Source: Pseudomonadota bacterium (GTDB lineage: Bacteria > Pseudomonadota > Alphaproteobacteria > Rhizobiales > Beijerinckiaceae). From it: 38,481 nt of DNA. The notes below the pieces were generated by a model. It ran no database searches, had not been told where the DNA came from, and saw only the letters and a program-made list of their open reading frames with translations. Made by a program: the position numbers and the translations under genes. The DNA lies in assembly GCA_021777795.1 (NCBI GenBank), contig JAJYDD010000002.1, positions 1 to 38,481 on the forward strand, written 5' to 3'. Positions 1 to 8,413 of this stretch are shown one piece after another. Every line of letters starts with the position of its first letter. Position 1 is the stretch's first letter.

Positions 1-1280
1 TGCGCGGTGACGACATCGAGGTAGGAAGCCGCGCCGTCTTTGTAAAGCGCCGTCGACATCTGGAGCGCGCGCGTCGCCGCCGCCGCCGCCGCATCCGACT
101 GGCGACCCTCCTCGGCCAACCAGCGCAAAGCCGAGAGATCGTCCTGCACCTCGCGCACGGCTCTCAACACCACGGCGCGATAATGCTCGGCGCTGATCCT
201 GAATTGCGCCCGCGCCACGCGCAGTTGCGCTTCGCGCAGGCCGAAATCGAGCAGCGGCACGCTCATCGACGGCCCCAACGACCAGAAGCTGTTTTGCATG
301 TTCAACAGGTCGAGCCCGGTGTCTTGTGTGCCGCCAAACAGGCCGAGCGTGAAGCGCGGATAACGCGCCGCCGCCGCCGCGCCGACCAGCGCCCCGGCCG
401 CAACCGCTTCCCGCTCCGCCTGCGCCACGTCCGGGCGCCGGCGCAGCACGTCGCCGGGCGTTGCGCGCGGCCGGCGCGGATAGGCCATCGGCGCCGGCTC
501 TGTGGCCAGTTGGAACCCCGCCGCCGGCTTGCCGGTCAGCGTGGCGATCGCATCCACGAGGGCTGTGCGGCGCAGCGCGAGGTCCGAAGCCTCGGCTTCG
601 ACGTTGTTGAGTTCGGTCAACGCGCGCTGCTCGTCGATCGGCGGTGCGATCTTGGCGTTGAGGCGCTGGCGCGTCAGACTCAGCGCCGAGGTGTAAAGCT
701 TGGTGGTGTCGGCCAGGAGCTTGGCCTCCGCATCGAGCCCTCGCAGGTCGACATAGTCGCGCGCGAGTTCCCCGTGCAGGCTGAGCCGCGCGTCGGCGAG
801 CGCGTCGCCGGCCGCCTCGGCGCCGGCGTGCGCCGCCTTGACGATATCGCGCACCCGGCCCCACACGTCGAGTTCGTAACCGGCAATCCCCGCGAACACC
901 TGGTTGGCGCCGAAATAGGTCGGCTGCCCCTTCGAACGCAGCGGTCGTTCGCCCGACTGCTTGTTGTAAGACAGGCCGCCGTTGAAATCGATTTCCGGGA
1001 ACAGACCGCTGGTCGCGGCGTCCGCATTGGCCTTGGCGGCCTGATAATTGGCGAACGCGGCGGCGAGATCGGGATTGGCGATATCGACGTCGGCTTCGAG
1101 CCGGTCGAGGCGGGGGTCGCGAAATCCACGCCACCATTCCCGGTCCGGTTTCCCGACGCCGCCAGCGGAATCGCTGAATTGCGAAGGCAAAGCGACGGAG
1201 GGCGCCTGGTCGATTGTCGCGAGGTCACAGCCTTCCAGGCATAAGGCGGCGCCAAGCGCGAGCCAAAGACGAGTTTTCAT
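1..1280 (-). CDS. RND efflux outer membrane lipoprotein, NodT/OprM family (partial, 3' end outside window)
   Basis: Outer membrane channel of a tripartite efflux system, expected to dock on the pump and fusion protein encoded just upstream. Translating from the ATG at 1280 gives a lipoprotein signal peptide (MKTRLWLALGAALCLEGC) with lipobox LEGC at residues 15-18. The family hallmark WWRGFRDPRLDRL follows at about residue 50. Further on are two stretches typical of OEP repeats: the RLSLHGELARDYVDLRG region, and RRRPDVAQAEREAVAAGALVGAA near residues 300-325. About 426 residues are visible and the frame is still open at base 1, so roughly the last helix is missing. A GCC-rich run near 75-95 encodes a poly-Ala segment. 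The gene starts 38 bp after the fusion protein stop and is the last visible gene of the operon. The family assignment is firm; the substrate is unknown. Confidence 0.9.
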   Translation of the reverse strand, partial: MKTRLWLALGAALCLEGCDLATIDQAPSVALPSQFSDSAGGVGKPDREWWRGFRDPRLDRLEADVDIANPDLAAAFANYQAAKANADAATSGLFPEIDFNGGLSYNKQSGERPLRSKGQPTYFGANQVFAGIAGYELDVWGRVRDIVKAAHAGAEAAGDALADARLSLHGELARDYVDLRGLDAEAKLLADTTKLYTSALSLTRQRLNAKIAPPIDEQRALTELNNVEAEASDLALRRTALVDAIATLTGKPAAGFQLATEPAPMAYPRRPRATPGDVLRRRPDVAQAEREAVAAGALVGAAAAARYPRFTLGLFGGTQDTGLDLLNMQNSFWSLGPSMSVPLLDFGLREAQLRVARAQFRISAEHYRAVVLRAVREVQDDLSALRWLAEEGRQSDAAAAAATRALQMSTALYKDGAASYLDVVTA

Positions 1281-1318
1281 GCGCCCCCTGATCGCCGTCT
1301 TCCACCCGAGCCGCGGCG

Positions 1319-2551
1319 CTATTTGGCCGCGTCTTCGGCGAGTTTGGATTCGGTTCCGCCGGCCCTGGCGGTCTTGCCCGAATCCTCGCCCGCCACGCGA
1401 ACTAAGTCCCCTTCGGCCAGCGATTCCGGAGGATTGCGCACGATCCTGTCCTCAAGCGACAATCCGCCGACGACCTGCACGCGCGCCCCGTAATCACGGG
1501 CGATTCGCACATTCTTTAACCTTATGCGCGACTGATTGTCGACTGCGGCGACGAAGGTATTAACGCCGCGAAACAGCAACGCGCTGGAAAACACCGTCAT
1601 CGCGTTCGGCTCCGGGGGGAGTTCGAACACGACCTGCGCGAAGGCGCCGGGCTTCAACAATCCGTCTTTATTGTCCGCATGCAATTCGACAAGCAAAGCG
1701 CGAGATTGGTTGTCGATCGAACTCGATGTCGTGGCGATGTGCGCCTCAAAGGTCCGGTCCGGGTAGTCCGGCAGGTTCAGCGTCGCTTTCATGCCGGTTT
1801 TCAACACCGCGGCATAGACCTGCGGCGCACGCACATAGATGCGCATCTCATGGACGTCGGACACGACGAACAAGGGCTTCTTGCTCTTGCCGTCGCCCAT
1901 CACCAGCGACCCGACATCGATATTGCGGGCGGTGATGACGCCGTTAAAGGGTGCGGTGATCTTGGAGAAACCCTTCAGCGCCTGGAGTTTTTCCAGATTG
2001 GCTTTGGCGGCGTCGACCTCCGCGTCGGCGGCGGTTGCGCCCGCCACCTTTTCGTCTATCGCCTGCTGCGACACCGCCGAGGAGCCGCTGAGCGTACGCC
2101 ACCGCTCGGCGGTGACATGGGCGAGCGCTTGATTGGCCTTGGCCTTGGCGAGTTCGCCTTTCGCGGCGGTGACGCGCTGATCGACCTCGGGCGTGTCGAT
2201 GGTGGCCAGCACCTGGCCCGCCTTCACCTGGGCGCCGATGTCGTATTTCCAATCCTGAACATAGCCGCTCACCTGGCCGTGAATCTCGGCGGCGTAAAAG
2301 GCCTCGACGTTGCCGGGCAGCGTCACGGTCCGGATGGCTTTGTCGAGTTGGGGATGATCGACGGCGACATTGATGACCGCCTGCTCATCCGTCCAGGTCG
2401 CGAGTTTGCGCTCGTCCTTGCTGCGATTGTTCACGCCCACGGCGGCGACCAACACGGCGGCAAGCACCAGCAGGACGACAAAACGCAGCGCCTTGACGGG
2501 CCGATGCGAAGGCGCCCCGGCCTCAGGCGGCGTCGCGGGATCATGGTTCAT
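1319..2551 (-). CDS. RND efflux periplasmic adaptor (membrane fusion protein, HlyD/AcrA type)
   Basis: Periplasmic adaptor of 410 aa linking the inner membrane pump to the outer membrane channel. One N-terminal membrane anchor lies at about residues 22-40 (ALRFVVLLVLAAVLVAAVGV). A barrel-sandwich/lipoyl half follows (GQVSGYVQDWKYDIGAQVKAGQ), then an alpha-helical hairpin at about 130-195 (VTAAKGELAKAKANQALAHV onwards) and the second lipoyl half (KITAPFNGVITARNIDVG). The C-terminal beta-barrel and membrane-proximal domains complete the fold. Its ATG overlaps the pump stop in an ATGA arrangement (2548-2551), so the two are probably translationally coupled. The C-terminal tail (about 385-410) is Ala/Glu/Lys-rich and probably disordered. 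The role is well supported and the substrate is not predictable. Confidence 0.93.
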   Translation of the reverse strand: MNHDPATPPEAGAPSHRPVKALRFVVLLVLAAVLVAAVGVNNRSKDERKLATWTDEQAVINVAVDHPQLDKAIRTVTLPGNVEAFYAAEIHGQVSGYVQDWKYDIGAQVKAGQVLATIDTPEVDQRVTAAKGELAKAKANQALAHVTAERWRTLSGSSAVSQQAIDEKVAGATAADAEVDAAKANLEKLQALKGFSKITAPFNGVITARNIDVGSLVMGDGKSKKPLFVVSDVHEMRIYVRAPQVYAAVLKTGMKATLNLPDYPDRTFEAHIATTSSSIDNQSRALLVELHADNKDGLLKPGAFAQVVFELPPEPNAMTVFSSALLFRGVNTFVAAVDNQSRIRLKNVRIARDYGARVQVVGGLSLEDRIVRNPPESLAEGDLVRVAGEDSGKTARAGGTESKLAEDAAK

Positions 2552-5500
2552 ACGGAGGTCGCCTCGTGCGTTAATCCGGAATCGGGGTCCGAATGCGATG
2601 CCCGATGCCCGCGCTCATGCACGAGCCGGAACACCGCAGGGACGAACAGCAGCGTCGCGATTGTGGCGCATATGAGACCGCCGATCACCGCGCGGCCGAG
2701 CGGGGCGTTCTGCTCGGCGCTGAGCGCCATCGGCCCCATGCCGATGATCATGGCCAGCGCCGTCATCAGCACCGGGCGGAAACGGGTGTGGCCCGCCGCC
2801 AGCGCGGCCTCCAGGGGATCGTCTCCTTCCGCCAGCCGTTCGCGTGCGAAACTGACGACCAGGATGCTGTTGGCGGTGGCGACGCCCATGCACATGATAG
2901 CGCCCGTGAGGGCCGGCACCGAAAGCGTCGTGCCGGTGATGAACAACATCCAGACGATGCCCGCCAACGCCGTCGGCAGCGCCGTGACGATGACGAAGGG
3001 GTCGAGCCAGGATTGGAAATTCACGACGATCAGCAGATAGATGAGGACGACCGCCATCGCGATGCCGATGAACAACTGGCTATAAGCGGATTTCATCGTC
3101 GACGTCTGGCCGCGCAGGACGATAGCGGCGCCGCGCGGTCTGTCCTTGGCGGTGTCGGCCATGATCTTCTCGATGTCGTCCGAAACCGCGCCGAGGTCGC
3201 GCCCCGTGTTGGTGGCGTAGATGTCGATGACAGGCTGCACATTATAATGCGAGACCACGGAGGATGTGACGCTGCGCTTGATCTCGGCGACGCCGGCCAG
3301 AATCTGCGATGAGTCTTTCTGCGAGGCCGGCACGTTGCCGAGTGCGGAGACCGAATTCACCCAATATTCCGGGCTCTGCGCGATGATCGGATAGGCGACG
3401 CCGTTCTTGGGGTTGATCCAGAACGTCGGCGCCACCGCGAAGCTTCCCGACAGCGTGTTTTGCAAGCTCTTGGCGACGTCGAATTCGTTAAGGCCGATCT
3501 GCGCGGCGAAAGTTCGATCGACGTTGACGTCGAACTGCGGGTAGGCGTTCGACTGTTGGATGCGCGCGTCGGCGATCCCAGGCACGCGCGCGATGCGGCG
3601 CAGCAATTCGTTCGCATATTTGAGATTGGCCTTCAGATGGGGGCCGTTGACCTGGACATCGACCGGAGACGGCAAGCCGAAGTTCAGGATCTGGGAAACG
3701 ATGTCGGCCGGCAGGAAAGCGAATGTCGTGCCCGGGAATTTGCGCGGCAGCACCTCGCGCAATGTCTTGACATACTCGTCCGAATGCTCGGCCTCGCCTT
3801 CCTTCAGCGAGATCAGCAAATCGGCGTCGGAAAAGTCGACGGTGCCGGAATTGCCGTAAGCTAGGTTGATGCCGCTGATTGGCTGGCCGATATTGTCGAC
3901 GATGTTCTTGACCGTGCCCTGCGGAAGCGCGTGGCGGATCGCGGCTTCGACCTGATAGCAGACCGCAGCCGTCTCCTCGATGCGCGACCCCGTCGGCGCG
4001 CGCACATGCAGCTTGAGTTCGGTGCTCTGAACCGAGGGAAAGAAATTCTGTCCCAGGAACGGCGCCAGTCCGAACGAGCACAGGACCACCACCATGAAGC
4101 CAGCGATGAATATCCATCGACCGCCGAGCGCGGTGGCGAGCAACCGCACATAGAAGACGCGCATCGCCTCGAACCGTCGCTCAAAGCCGCGCTGGAACAT
4201 CGTGAACGGGTTGCGCGTCGGCGGCGCATCGCCGCCGTGATGATGATGCTGGTGCGCCTGAGCGGCGAGCAGGTAGCGCGCCATGGTCGAGACCAGAGTG
4301 CGGGAGATCACGTAAGACGAGATCAGCGCGAAGGACACCGCCGCCGCCATCGGGCGGAACAGGAAGCCGGCGACGCCGCCGAGCGTGAACATCGGCACGA
4401 AAACGATCAGGATGCACAGCAGCGACACTGTGGCGGGGACGACGATCTGGCGCGCCCCGTCCATGATCGCGGTCTCGATGTCCTTATCCTGTTCGAGATG
4501 CCAGTTGATGTTCTCGATCGTCACCGTCGCGTCGTCGACCAGGATGCCGACCGCCAGCGCCAAACCACCGAGCGTCATCACGTTGATCGTCTGCCCGAAG
4601 GCCGCCAGCAACGCCACCGCGGAAAGAATGGCAAGGGGAATGGAGGTCGTGATGATGAGCGTCGAGCGCCAACTGCCCAGGAAGACGAGGATCATCAAGC
4701 CCGTCAGCGTGGCCGCGATGATACCCTCGCGGATGACCGAGTTCACCGAGTCCTTGACGAATGCGGACTGATCGCCGACCGCGTCGAGCTTGAGGCTCTT
4801 GGGCAGCGTTTCCCTCAACCGCGGCAGCAACCCTTTGATACCGTTGATAACGTCCAGCGTCGACACCGACCCGGCCTTCAGGATCGTCATCAGCACCGCA
4901 TTGTCGCCGTTGACATGCACCATGTTTGTCTGTGGCGGCGCTCCGGAATGGGCGAAGGCGACGTCTCTCAGGAAGATGGTGGCGCCGTTGACGACTTTCA
5001 GCGGAATATTGTTGAGCGCGGAGATGTGGTCCGGGGAGCCGTTGAGGTTGATGATGTATTGGCCCTTGCCGATGAAGGCGTCGCCAACCGGCGTCACGAT
5101 GTTCTGCGCCGCGATCGTGTTGACGACGTCCAGCGCCGACATGCCGTAGGCTTGTAACTTGTTCTGGTCGAGGTCGACCTGCACCTGCAAGACTTTGCCG
5201 CCGTAAGGCGAGGGAATCGCAGCGCCCGCGACGCTGGCGAGCTGTGGGCGAATGAAGTTCTGCCCCATATCGAAGATGCGCGCCTGATCGAGCGTCTGGC
5301 TCGACAGCGCCAGTTGCAAAACCGGCACGCTGGAGGCGTTGAAGCTCAGCACATAGGGCGGCGTGATGCCGGCCGGCAGATATTTGAGCACCGTCTGCGA
5401 CGCGGCCGTGACCTGCGCCAGAGCGCCGTTGATGTTCACGCCCGGCTGGAAGAAAATCTTGACGATGCCGTAGTTCTGTAACGACTGGGACTCGATATGC

Positions 5501-5739
5501 TCGATGTCGTTGACTTGCGAAGTCAACGTGCGTTCGTAATAATAAATGATGCGCTCGGACATGTCCTCGGGGGATTCGCCGCCATAAGTCCACACGACCG
5601 CGACGACGGGAATGCCGATGTTGGGGAAAATGTCCACCGGCGTCTTGATCCAGGCGCCGACGCCGAAGATGGCCATCAGCATCGCCATGACGACGAAGGT
5701 ATAGGGACGGCTTAGCGCGATACGGACGATTGCGAGCAT
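2548..5739 (-). CDS. RND multidrug-type efflux pump, AcrB-like inner membrane subunit
   Basis: Proton-driven inner membrane transporter of 1063 aa, normal length for the AcrB/HAE-1 group. It starts with the usual cytoplasmic leader and TM1 (about residues 12-30), followed by the conserved TPVDIFPNIGIPVV segment. The paired aspartates of the proton relay are seen in TM4 (GILVDDATVTIENI, near residue 400). The second half repeats the fold, with VDVQVNGPHLKANLKYANEL in the porter domain and TM8-12 at the C-terminus. Unusual: the cytoplasmic loop joining the halves has a His cluster, HQHHHH at residues 496-501 (bases 4237-4254). This gene opens the visible pump-adaptor-channel operon and lies 235 bp downstream of a histidine kinase gene on the same strand, so regulation by that system is likely. 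It could export drugs, metals or small organics. Confidence 0.94.
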   Translation of the reverse strand: MLAIVRIALSRPYTFVVMAMLMAIFGVGAWIKTPVDIFPNIGIPVVAVVWTYGGESPEDMSERIIYYYERTLTSQVNDIEHIESQSLQNYGIVKIFFQPGVNINGALAQVTAASQTVLKYLPAGITPPYVLSFNASSVPVLQLALSSQTLDQARIFDMGQNFIRPQLASVAGAAIPSPYGGKVLQVQVDLDQNKLQAYGMSALDVVNTIAAQNIVTPVGDAFIGKGQYIINLNGSPDHISALNNIPLKVVNGATIFLRDVAFAHSGAPPQTNMVHVNGDNAVLMTILKAGSVSTLDVINGIKGLLPRLRETLPKSLKLDAVGDQSAFVKDSVNSVIREGIIAATLTGLMILVFLGSWRSTLIITTSIPLAILSAVALLAAFGQTINVMTLGGLALAVGILVDDATVTIENINWHLEQDKDIETAIMDGARQIVVPATVSLLCILIVFVPMFTLGGVAGFLFRPMAAAVSFALISSYVISRTLVSTMARYLLAAQAHQHHHHGGDAPPTRNPFTMFQRGFERRFEAMRVFYVRLLATALGGRWIFIAGFMVVVLCSFGLAPFLGQNFFPSVQSTELKLHVRAPTGSRIEETAAVCYQVEAAIRHALPQGTVKNIVDNIGQPISGINLAYGNSGTVDFSDADLLISLKEGEAEHSDEYVKTLREVLPRKFPGTTFAFLPADIVSQILNFGLPSPVDVQVNGPHLKANLKYANELLRRIARVPGIADARIQQSNAYPQFDVNVDRTFAAQIGLNEFDVAKSLQNTLSGSFAVAPTFWINPKNGVAYPIIAQSPEYWVNSVSALGNVPASQKDSSQILAGVAEIKRSVTSSVVSHYNVQPVIDIYATNTGRDLGAVSDDIEKIMADTAKDRPRGAAIVLRGQTSTMKSAYSQLFIGIAMAVVLIYLLIVVNFQSWLDPFVIVTALPTALAGIVWMLFITGTTLSVPALTGAIMCMGVATANSILVVSFARERLAEGDDPLEAALAAGHTRFRPVLMTALAMIIGMGPMALSAEQNAPLGRAVIGGLICATIATLLFVPAVFRLVHERGHRASHSDPDSGLTHEATSV

Positions 5740-5760
5740 AGATCTCTTCGTTCAAAGCGC

Positions 5761-5786
5761 GGCGGGCGCGCCAAAGCACGCCCGCC
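5761..5786. promoter_or_regulatory. Inverted repeat in the leader of the efflux operon
   Basis: Arms ggcgggcg (5761-5768) and cgcccgcc (5779-5786) form a perfect 8 bp inverted repeat with a 10-base spacer, ending 21 bp before the pump start codon. It sits in the 235 bp gap between the kinase and pump genes. It could be an RNA hairpin in the 5' leader or a repressor operator. There is no T-run on either side, so it does not look like an intrinsic terminator. The rest of the gap (5740-5974) is AT-richer around 5846-5865 and could hold the pump promoter. A weaker hairpin (aaagg/ccttt, 5905-5918) lies just past the kinase stop. Confidence 0.35.
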
Positions 5787-5974
5787 TCCCAAATCCCGCT
5801 ACTTTTCTTCTACGCAACCCCTACGGTCCCGAGGTCAGCGATAACACTAAATAATATTTGCGTTGGAGTCTAAGGAAGACGTCAGCTGGCGCTCAAAACG
5901 CGAAAAAGGCGCACCTTTACGAACAGGCCGAGCCAAACGCCATTTCCAGGCGCCGATCACGCGGATGCGGCGTT

Positions 5975-7378
5975 TCATCGCAGCCCGCTCGCCAGCGAGG
6001 CCTTGGCCGCCGCCCGCATCACGAACCGCGCGCCGGGCGCATTGTCTTCGACCCGCAAATCGAATCCGTGCAACTCCGCGATGGTGCGCGCGATGCTGAG
6101 GCCGAGCCCATGCCCCGCCGCGCCGCCGACCGCCGCGGCACGGTAGAAGCGGCGGAAAATGAGATCGCGCTCGGCGGGATCGACGCCCGGCCCCGTATCG
6201 CGCACCTCGACAAAAGGTCGACCCTCAACTTCCGCCGCCTTCACCTGCGCCGTCCCGCCCGGGCCGGTGAACTTGATGGCGTTGTCGACGAGATTGGCGA
6301 TCGCCTCGCGCAGCAGTTCCTCGTCGCCGCGAATCCATAACGGCCCCGATAGCGACGAGGTTAGCGAAATCGACTTCGCCTCGGCGACCGGTTCGTAGAA
6401 TTCGACCGCCTGCGCGCAAATCTCCGCGAGATCGACATCCCGGAAATGCTTCTCGCGTGGGCCGTTCTCCACGGCGGAGATGCGTAGCAGCGCCGCGATC
6501 GTCACCGCGGCGCGGTCGAGTTGCGTCTGCGCCGCCTCGATATAGACGCTCGCTCCTTCAGGCGCGCTTTCGAGCGCGCGGTCGAGCTTGATGCGGGCGA
6601 GCGTCAGCGGCGCGCGCAAATCGTGGGCGATGTTGTCGCCGACGCTTTTCAACTGGTCCAGCAACCGCTCGATCTCGTCGAGCATCAGGTTCACGGAATG
6701 GGCAATGCGGTCGATTTCGTCGCCGTCGGCCGCCGCCGGCAGGCGCGATTGCAGTTGACCCTCCATGATGCGCGCGATCGCCTCGTGCAGGTGCGCGAGC
6801 CGCAGCGAGGACCGCCGCGCGAAAAAGGCGCCGATCGCCAGGATCGCGACGATGGTCGGGGCGAGCGAGAGCGCGAGCGCGCGCAACAGCGTGTTCTCGA
6901 TCTCGAAAATGTCCTGCACATTGCGCCCGAGCAGCGCCACGCCGCCGTCGGCGCGCCGCCGCGCCACGACGATGGTCGCCTGCGCCGCCGCGCCAAGGCT
7001 TTCCATTTGCCCGGCGGTGAGCAGATGCGCGCGCCCATCGACCGGAATCGGCGGCATATGGGCGAGGTTGCCGAGCAACAGATCGCCATTCGCATTGAAC
7101 AGCGAGAGATAGTCGATGCGGCGGATGTCGCGCGTCTGGCGCGCCGCGAGCGCGTCTCGCAGCCGCTCCTGCGGCGCATCGGCGCTGCGCTGGGCCTCCT
7201 CGGTCAATATGACGCTTATGCGGCTTATATCGCCGCGTGAGACTTCGAAATAGATCAGGGCGAAGGCCGCGACCGTCGCCGCTGAGATCGCCAGGGCGAA
7301 AGCGAGCGCCAGACGGAAGGTGCGGGCGCCGAAGGCGTCAACTCTCTGCGTCAAGCTTAAAGCCCGCCGCGCGCACAT
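5975..7378 (-). CDS. Sensor histidine kinase of a two-component system
   Basis: Membrane sensor kinase. With the ATG at 7378 it is 467 aa. TM1 lies at about 22-44 and a periplasmic sensor loop at about 45-163. TM2 is at about 165-187, followed by a HAMP linker to about 240. The HisKA phospho-acceptor is in GDNIAHDLRAPLTL (His252). The HATPase_c domain shows an N box (REAIANLVDNAIKFTG), G1 (VRDTGPGVDP) and G2 (GHGLGLSIARTI). The chosen start overlaps the response regulator gene by 41 bp. A longer in-frame start at 7450 would add residues read from the regulator's other frame and is unlikely. With the regulator upstream and the efflux operon downstream on the same strand, control of efflux genes is a reasonable inference. 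The signal is unknown. Confidence 0.92.
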   Translation of the reverse strand: MCARRALSLTQRVDAFGARTFRLALAFALAISAATVAAFALIYFEVSRGDISRISVILTEEAQRSADAPQERLRDALAARQTRDIRRIDYLSLFNANGDLLLGNLAHMPPIPVDGRAHLLTAGQMESLGAAAQATIVVARRRADGGVALLGRNVQDIFEIENTLLRALALSLAPTIVAILAIGAFFARRSSLRLAHLHEAIARIMEGQLQSRLPAAADGDEIDRIAHSVNLMLDEIERLLDQLKSVGDNIAHDLRAPLTLARIKLDRALESAPEGASVYIEAAQTQLDRAAVTIAALLRISAVENGPREKHFRDVDLAEICAQAVEFYEPVAEAKSISLTSSLSGPLWIRGDEELLREAIANLVDNAIKFTGPGGTAQVKAAEVEGRPFVEVRDTGPGVDPAERDLIFRRFYRAAAVGGAAGHGLGLSIARTIAELHGFDLRVEDNAPGARFVMRAAAKASLASGLR

Positions 7379-8042
7379 TGACGATGAAACGGCGCCCGTC
7401 TCCGGAATCGAGCTTGCGGCGCAGGTTGCCGATATGCACGTCGACCACATTGGTCTGCGGCAGGAACTTATAGTTCCAGACGTCTTCCAGCAGCATGGCG
7501 CGGGTTATGATCTGGCCGGGACGGCGCATGAAATATTCGAGCAGCTTGAATTCGCGCGGCAGAAGGTCAACCCGCTCGCCGTCCCTTCGCGCTTCGCGCT
7601 CGACGAGATCGAGTTCCAGCGGCCCGACCTTGATCCACGTCGCCCGCGTCGCCGCGCCGCGCCGCAACAGCGCCTCGACGCGCGCCGACAGTTCCGGCAG
7701 GGCGAAGGGCTTGACGAGGTAATCGTCGCCGCCGGCCTTGAGGCCGCGAATGCGGTCGTCGACCGTCGAGAGCGCGCTGATGACCAGCACCGGGGCCAGA
7801 TTGCCCTCGCTGCGCAGCGTCTCGACCAGCGACAATCCGTCCGCGCCATTCAACATGCGGTCGACGATCACCACCGACGCCTCGCCGCGACGGGCGGCGC
7901 TGAGCCCGGCCTCAAGCGTCTGAACGCATTCGACGCGATAGCCTGCTCCCAGCAGTTCTTCCCGAATCTCTAGCGCCAGGTCGCGCTCGTCCTCGATGAG
8001 AAGAACCGGGGCGCCCAGGGCGTCCCCCGACTGCGGTTGCAT
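7338..8042 (-). CDS. OmpR/PhoB-family response regulator
   Basis: DNA-binding response regulator of 234 aa from the ATG at 8042. The receiver domain covers about 11-125, with the acidic pair in LLIEDE (residues 14-19), phospho-acceptor Asp61 in VVIVDRML, and the switch Lys in DDYLVKPFALPEL. The C-terminal winged helix (about 135-232) has the usual LLPREFKLLEYFMRRPGQI and NVVDVHIGNLRRKLD segments. A GTG ten codons upstream (8072) would extend the protein, but the ATG at 8042 has a GGGGGAG ribosome-binding site about 10 bp away and is preferred. It is co-transcribed with the overlapping kinase gene. The likely target is the adjacent RND operon or its own promoter. Confidence 0.93.
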   Translation of the reverse strand: MQPQSGDALGAPVLLIEDERDLALEIREELLGAGYRVECVQTLEAGLSAARRGEASVVIVDRMLNGADGLSLVETLRSEGNLAPVLVISALSTVDDRIRGLKAGGDDYLVKPFALPELSARVEALLRRGAATRATWIKVGPLELDLVEREARRDGERVDLLPREFKLLEYFMRRPGQIITRAMLLEDVWNYKFLPQTNVVDVHIGNLRRKLDSGDGRRFIVNVRAAGFKLDAES

Positions 8043-8304
8043 CTTCGTCACACTCCCCCGGGTTCGGCGCACACGACCGCCCAGCCAGTTTCCCGTCGGC
8101 GCCGCACGAACCCGAAAGGGTCGGCGAAACTATGTCGCGCCCTTCGTCGGACGCCCGTTTGCGAACGACAGGTCGCCGGAATCTACAAATCGGCCGACCG
8201 CGCGCATCCGTTTTGTATTTCGCTACCCCGGAACCGCCGCGAAAGCCGCAGCGCCTGCCGGGTAACGTTATACACATCGGCGAAGCGGTGGACATCTCTT
8301 TGGG

Positions 8305-8326
8305 TTTATAAAACGATATTTATAAA
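8305..8326. promoter_or_regulatory. Paired TTTATAAA palindromes upstream of the two-component genes
   Basis: Two copies of the palindromic octamer tttataaa (8305-8312 and 8319-8326) are separated by 6 bp, inside the 370 bp between the response regulator start and the porin stop. The surrounding sequence is clearly AT-richer than its neighbours. It lies about 260 bp upstream of the regulator, so it could hold promoter elements or a repeated operator. Apart from this and the porin terminator, I see no gene in 8043-8413. The function is inferred only from position and composition. Confidence 0.3.
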
Positions 8327-8358
8327 TCGGACTTACATCAATGCGAAGCGACGCCGAC

Positions 8359-8390
8359 AAAAAAAAGCCCCGGGCGTCCGCCCGGGGCTT
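8359..8390 (-). terminator. Intrinsic (Rho-independent) terminator of the porin gene
   Basis: A perfect 12 bp stem (aagccccgggcg at 8365-8376 with cgcccggggctt at 8379-8390) is followed on the minus strand by eight consecutive T residues (complement of 8359-8366). It lies 24 bp past the porin stop codon. This is the clearest factor-independent terminator in the window and fits the strong expression usual for porin genes. Confidence 0.93.
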
Positions 8391-8413
8391 CACACCGTTA
8401 AAGAGACAGAAGC

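Noticed and set aside
75-95. GCC-rich run as a variable microsatellite
   Set aside because: It encodes a poly-Ala stretch in the outer membrane channel, which is common in high-GC genomes. Too short to argue for phase variation.
5858-6340. Plus-strand gene overlapping the histidine kinase C-terminus
   Set aside because: Most of it is antisense to the conserved HATPase domain, and the translation has no features.
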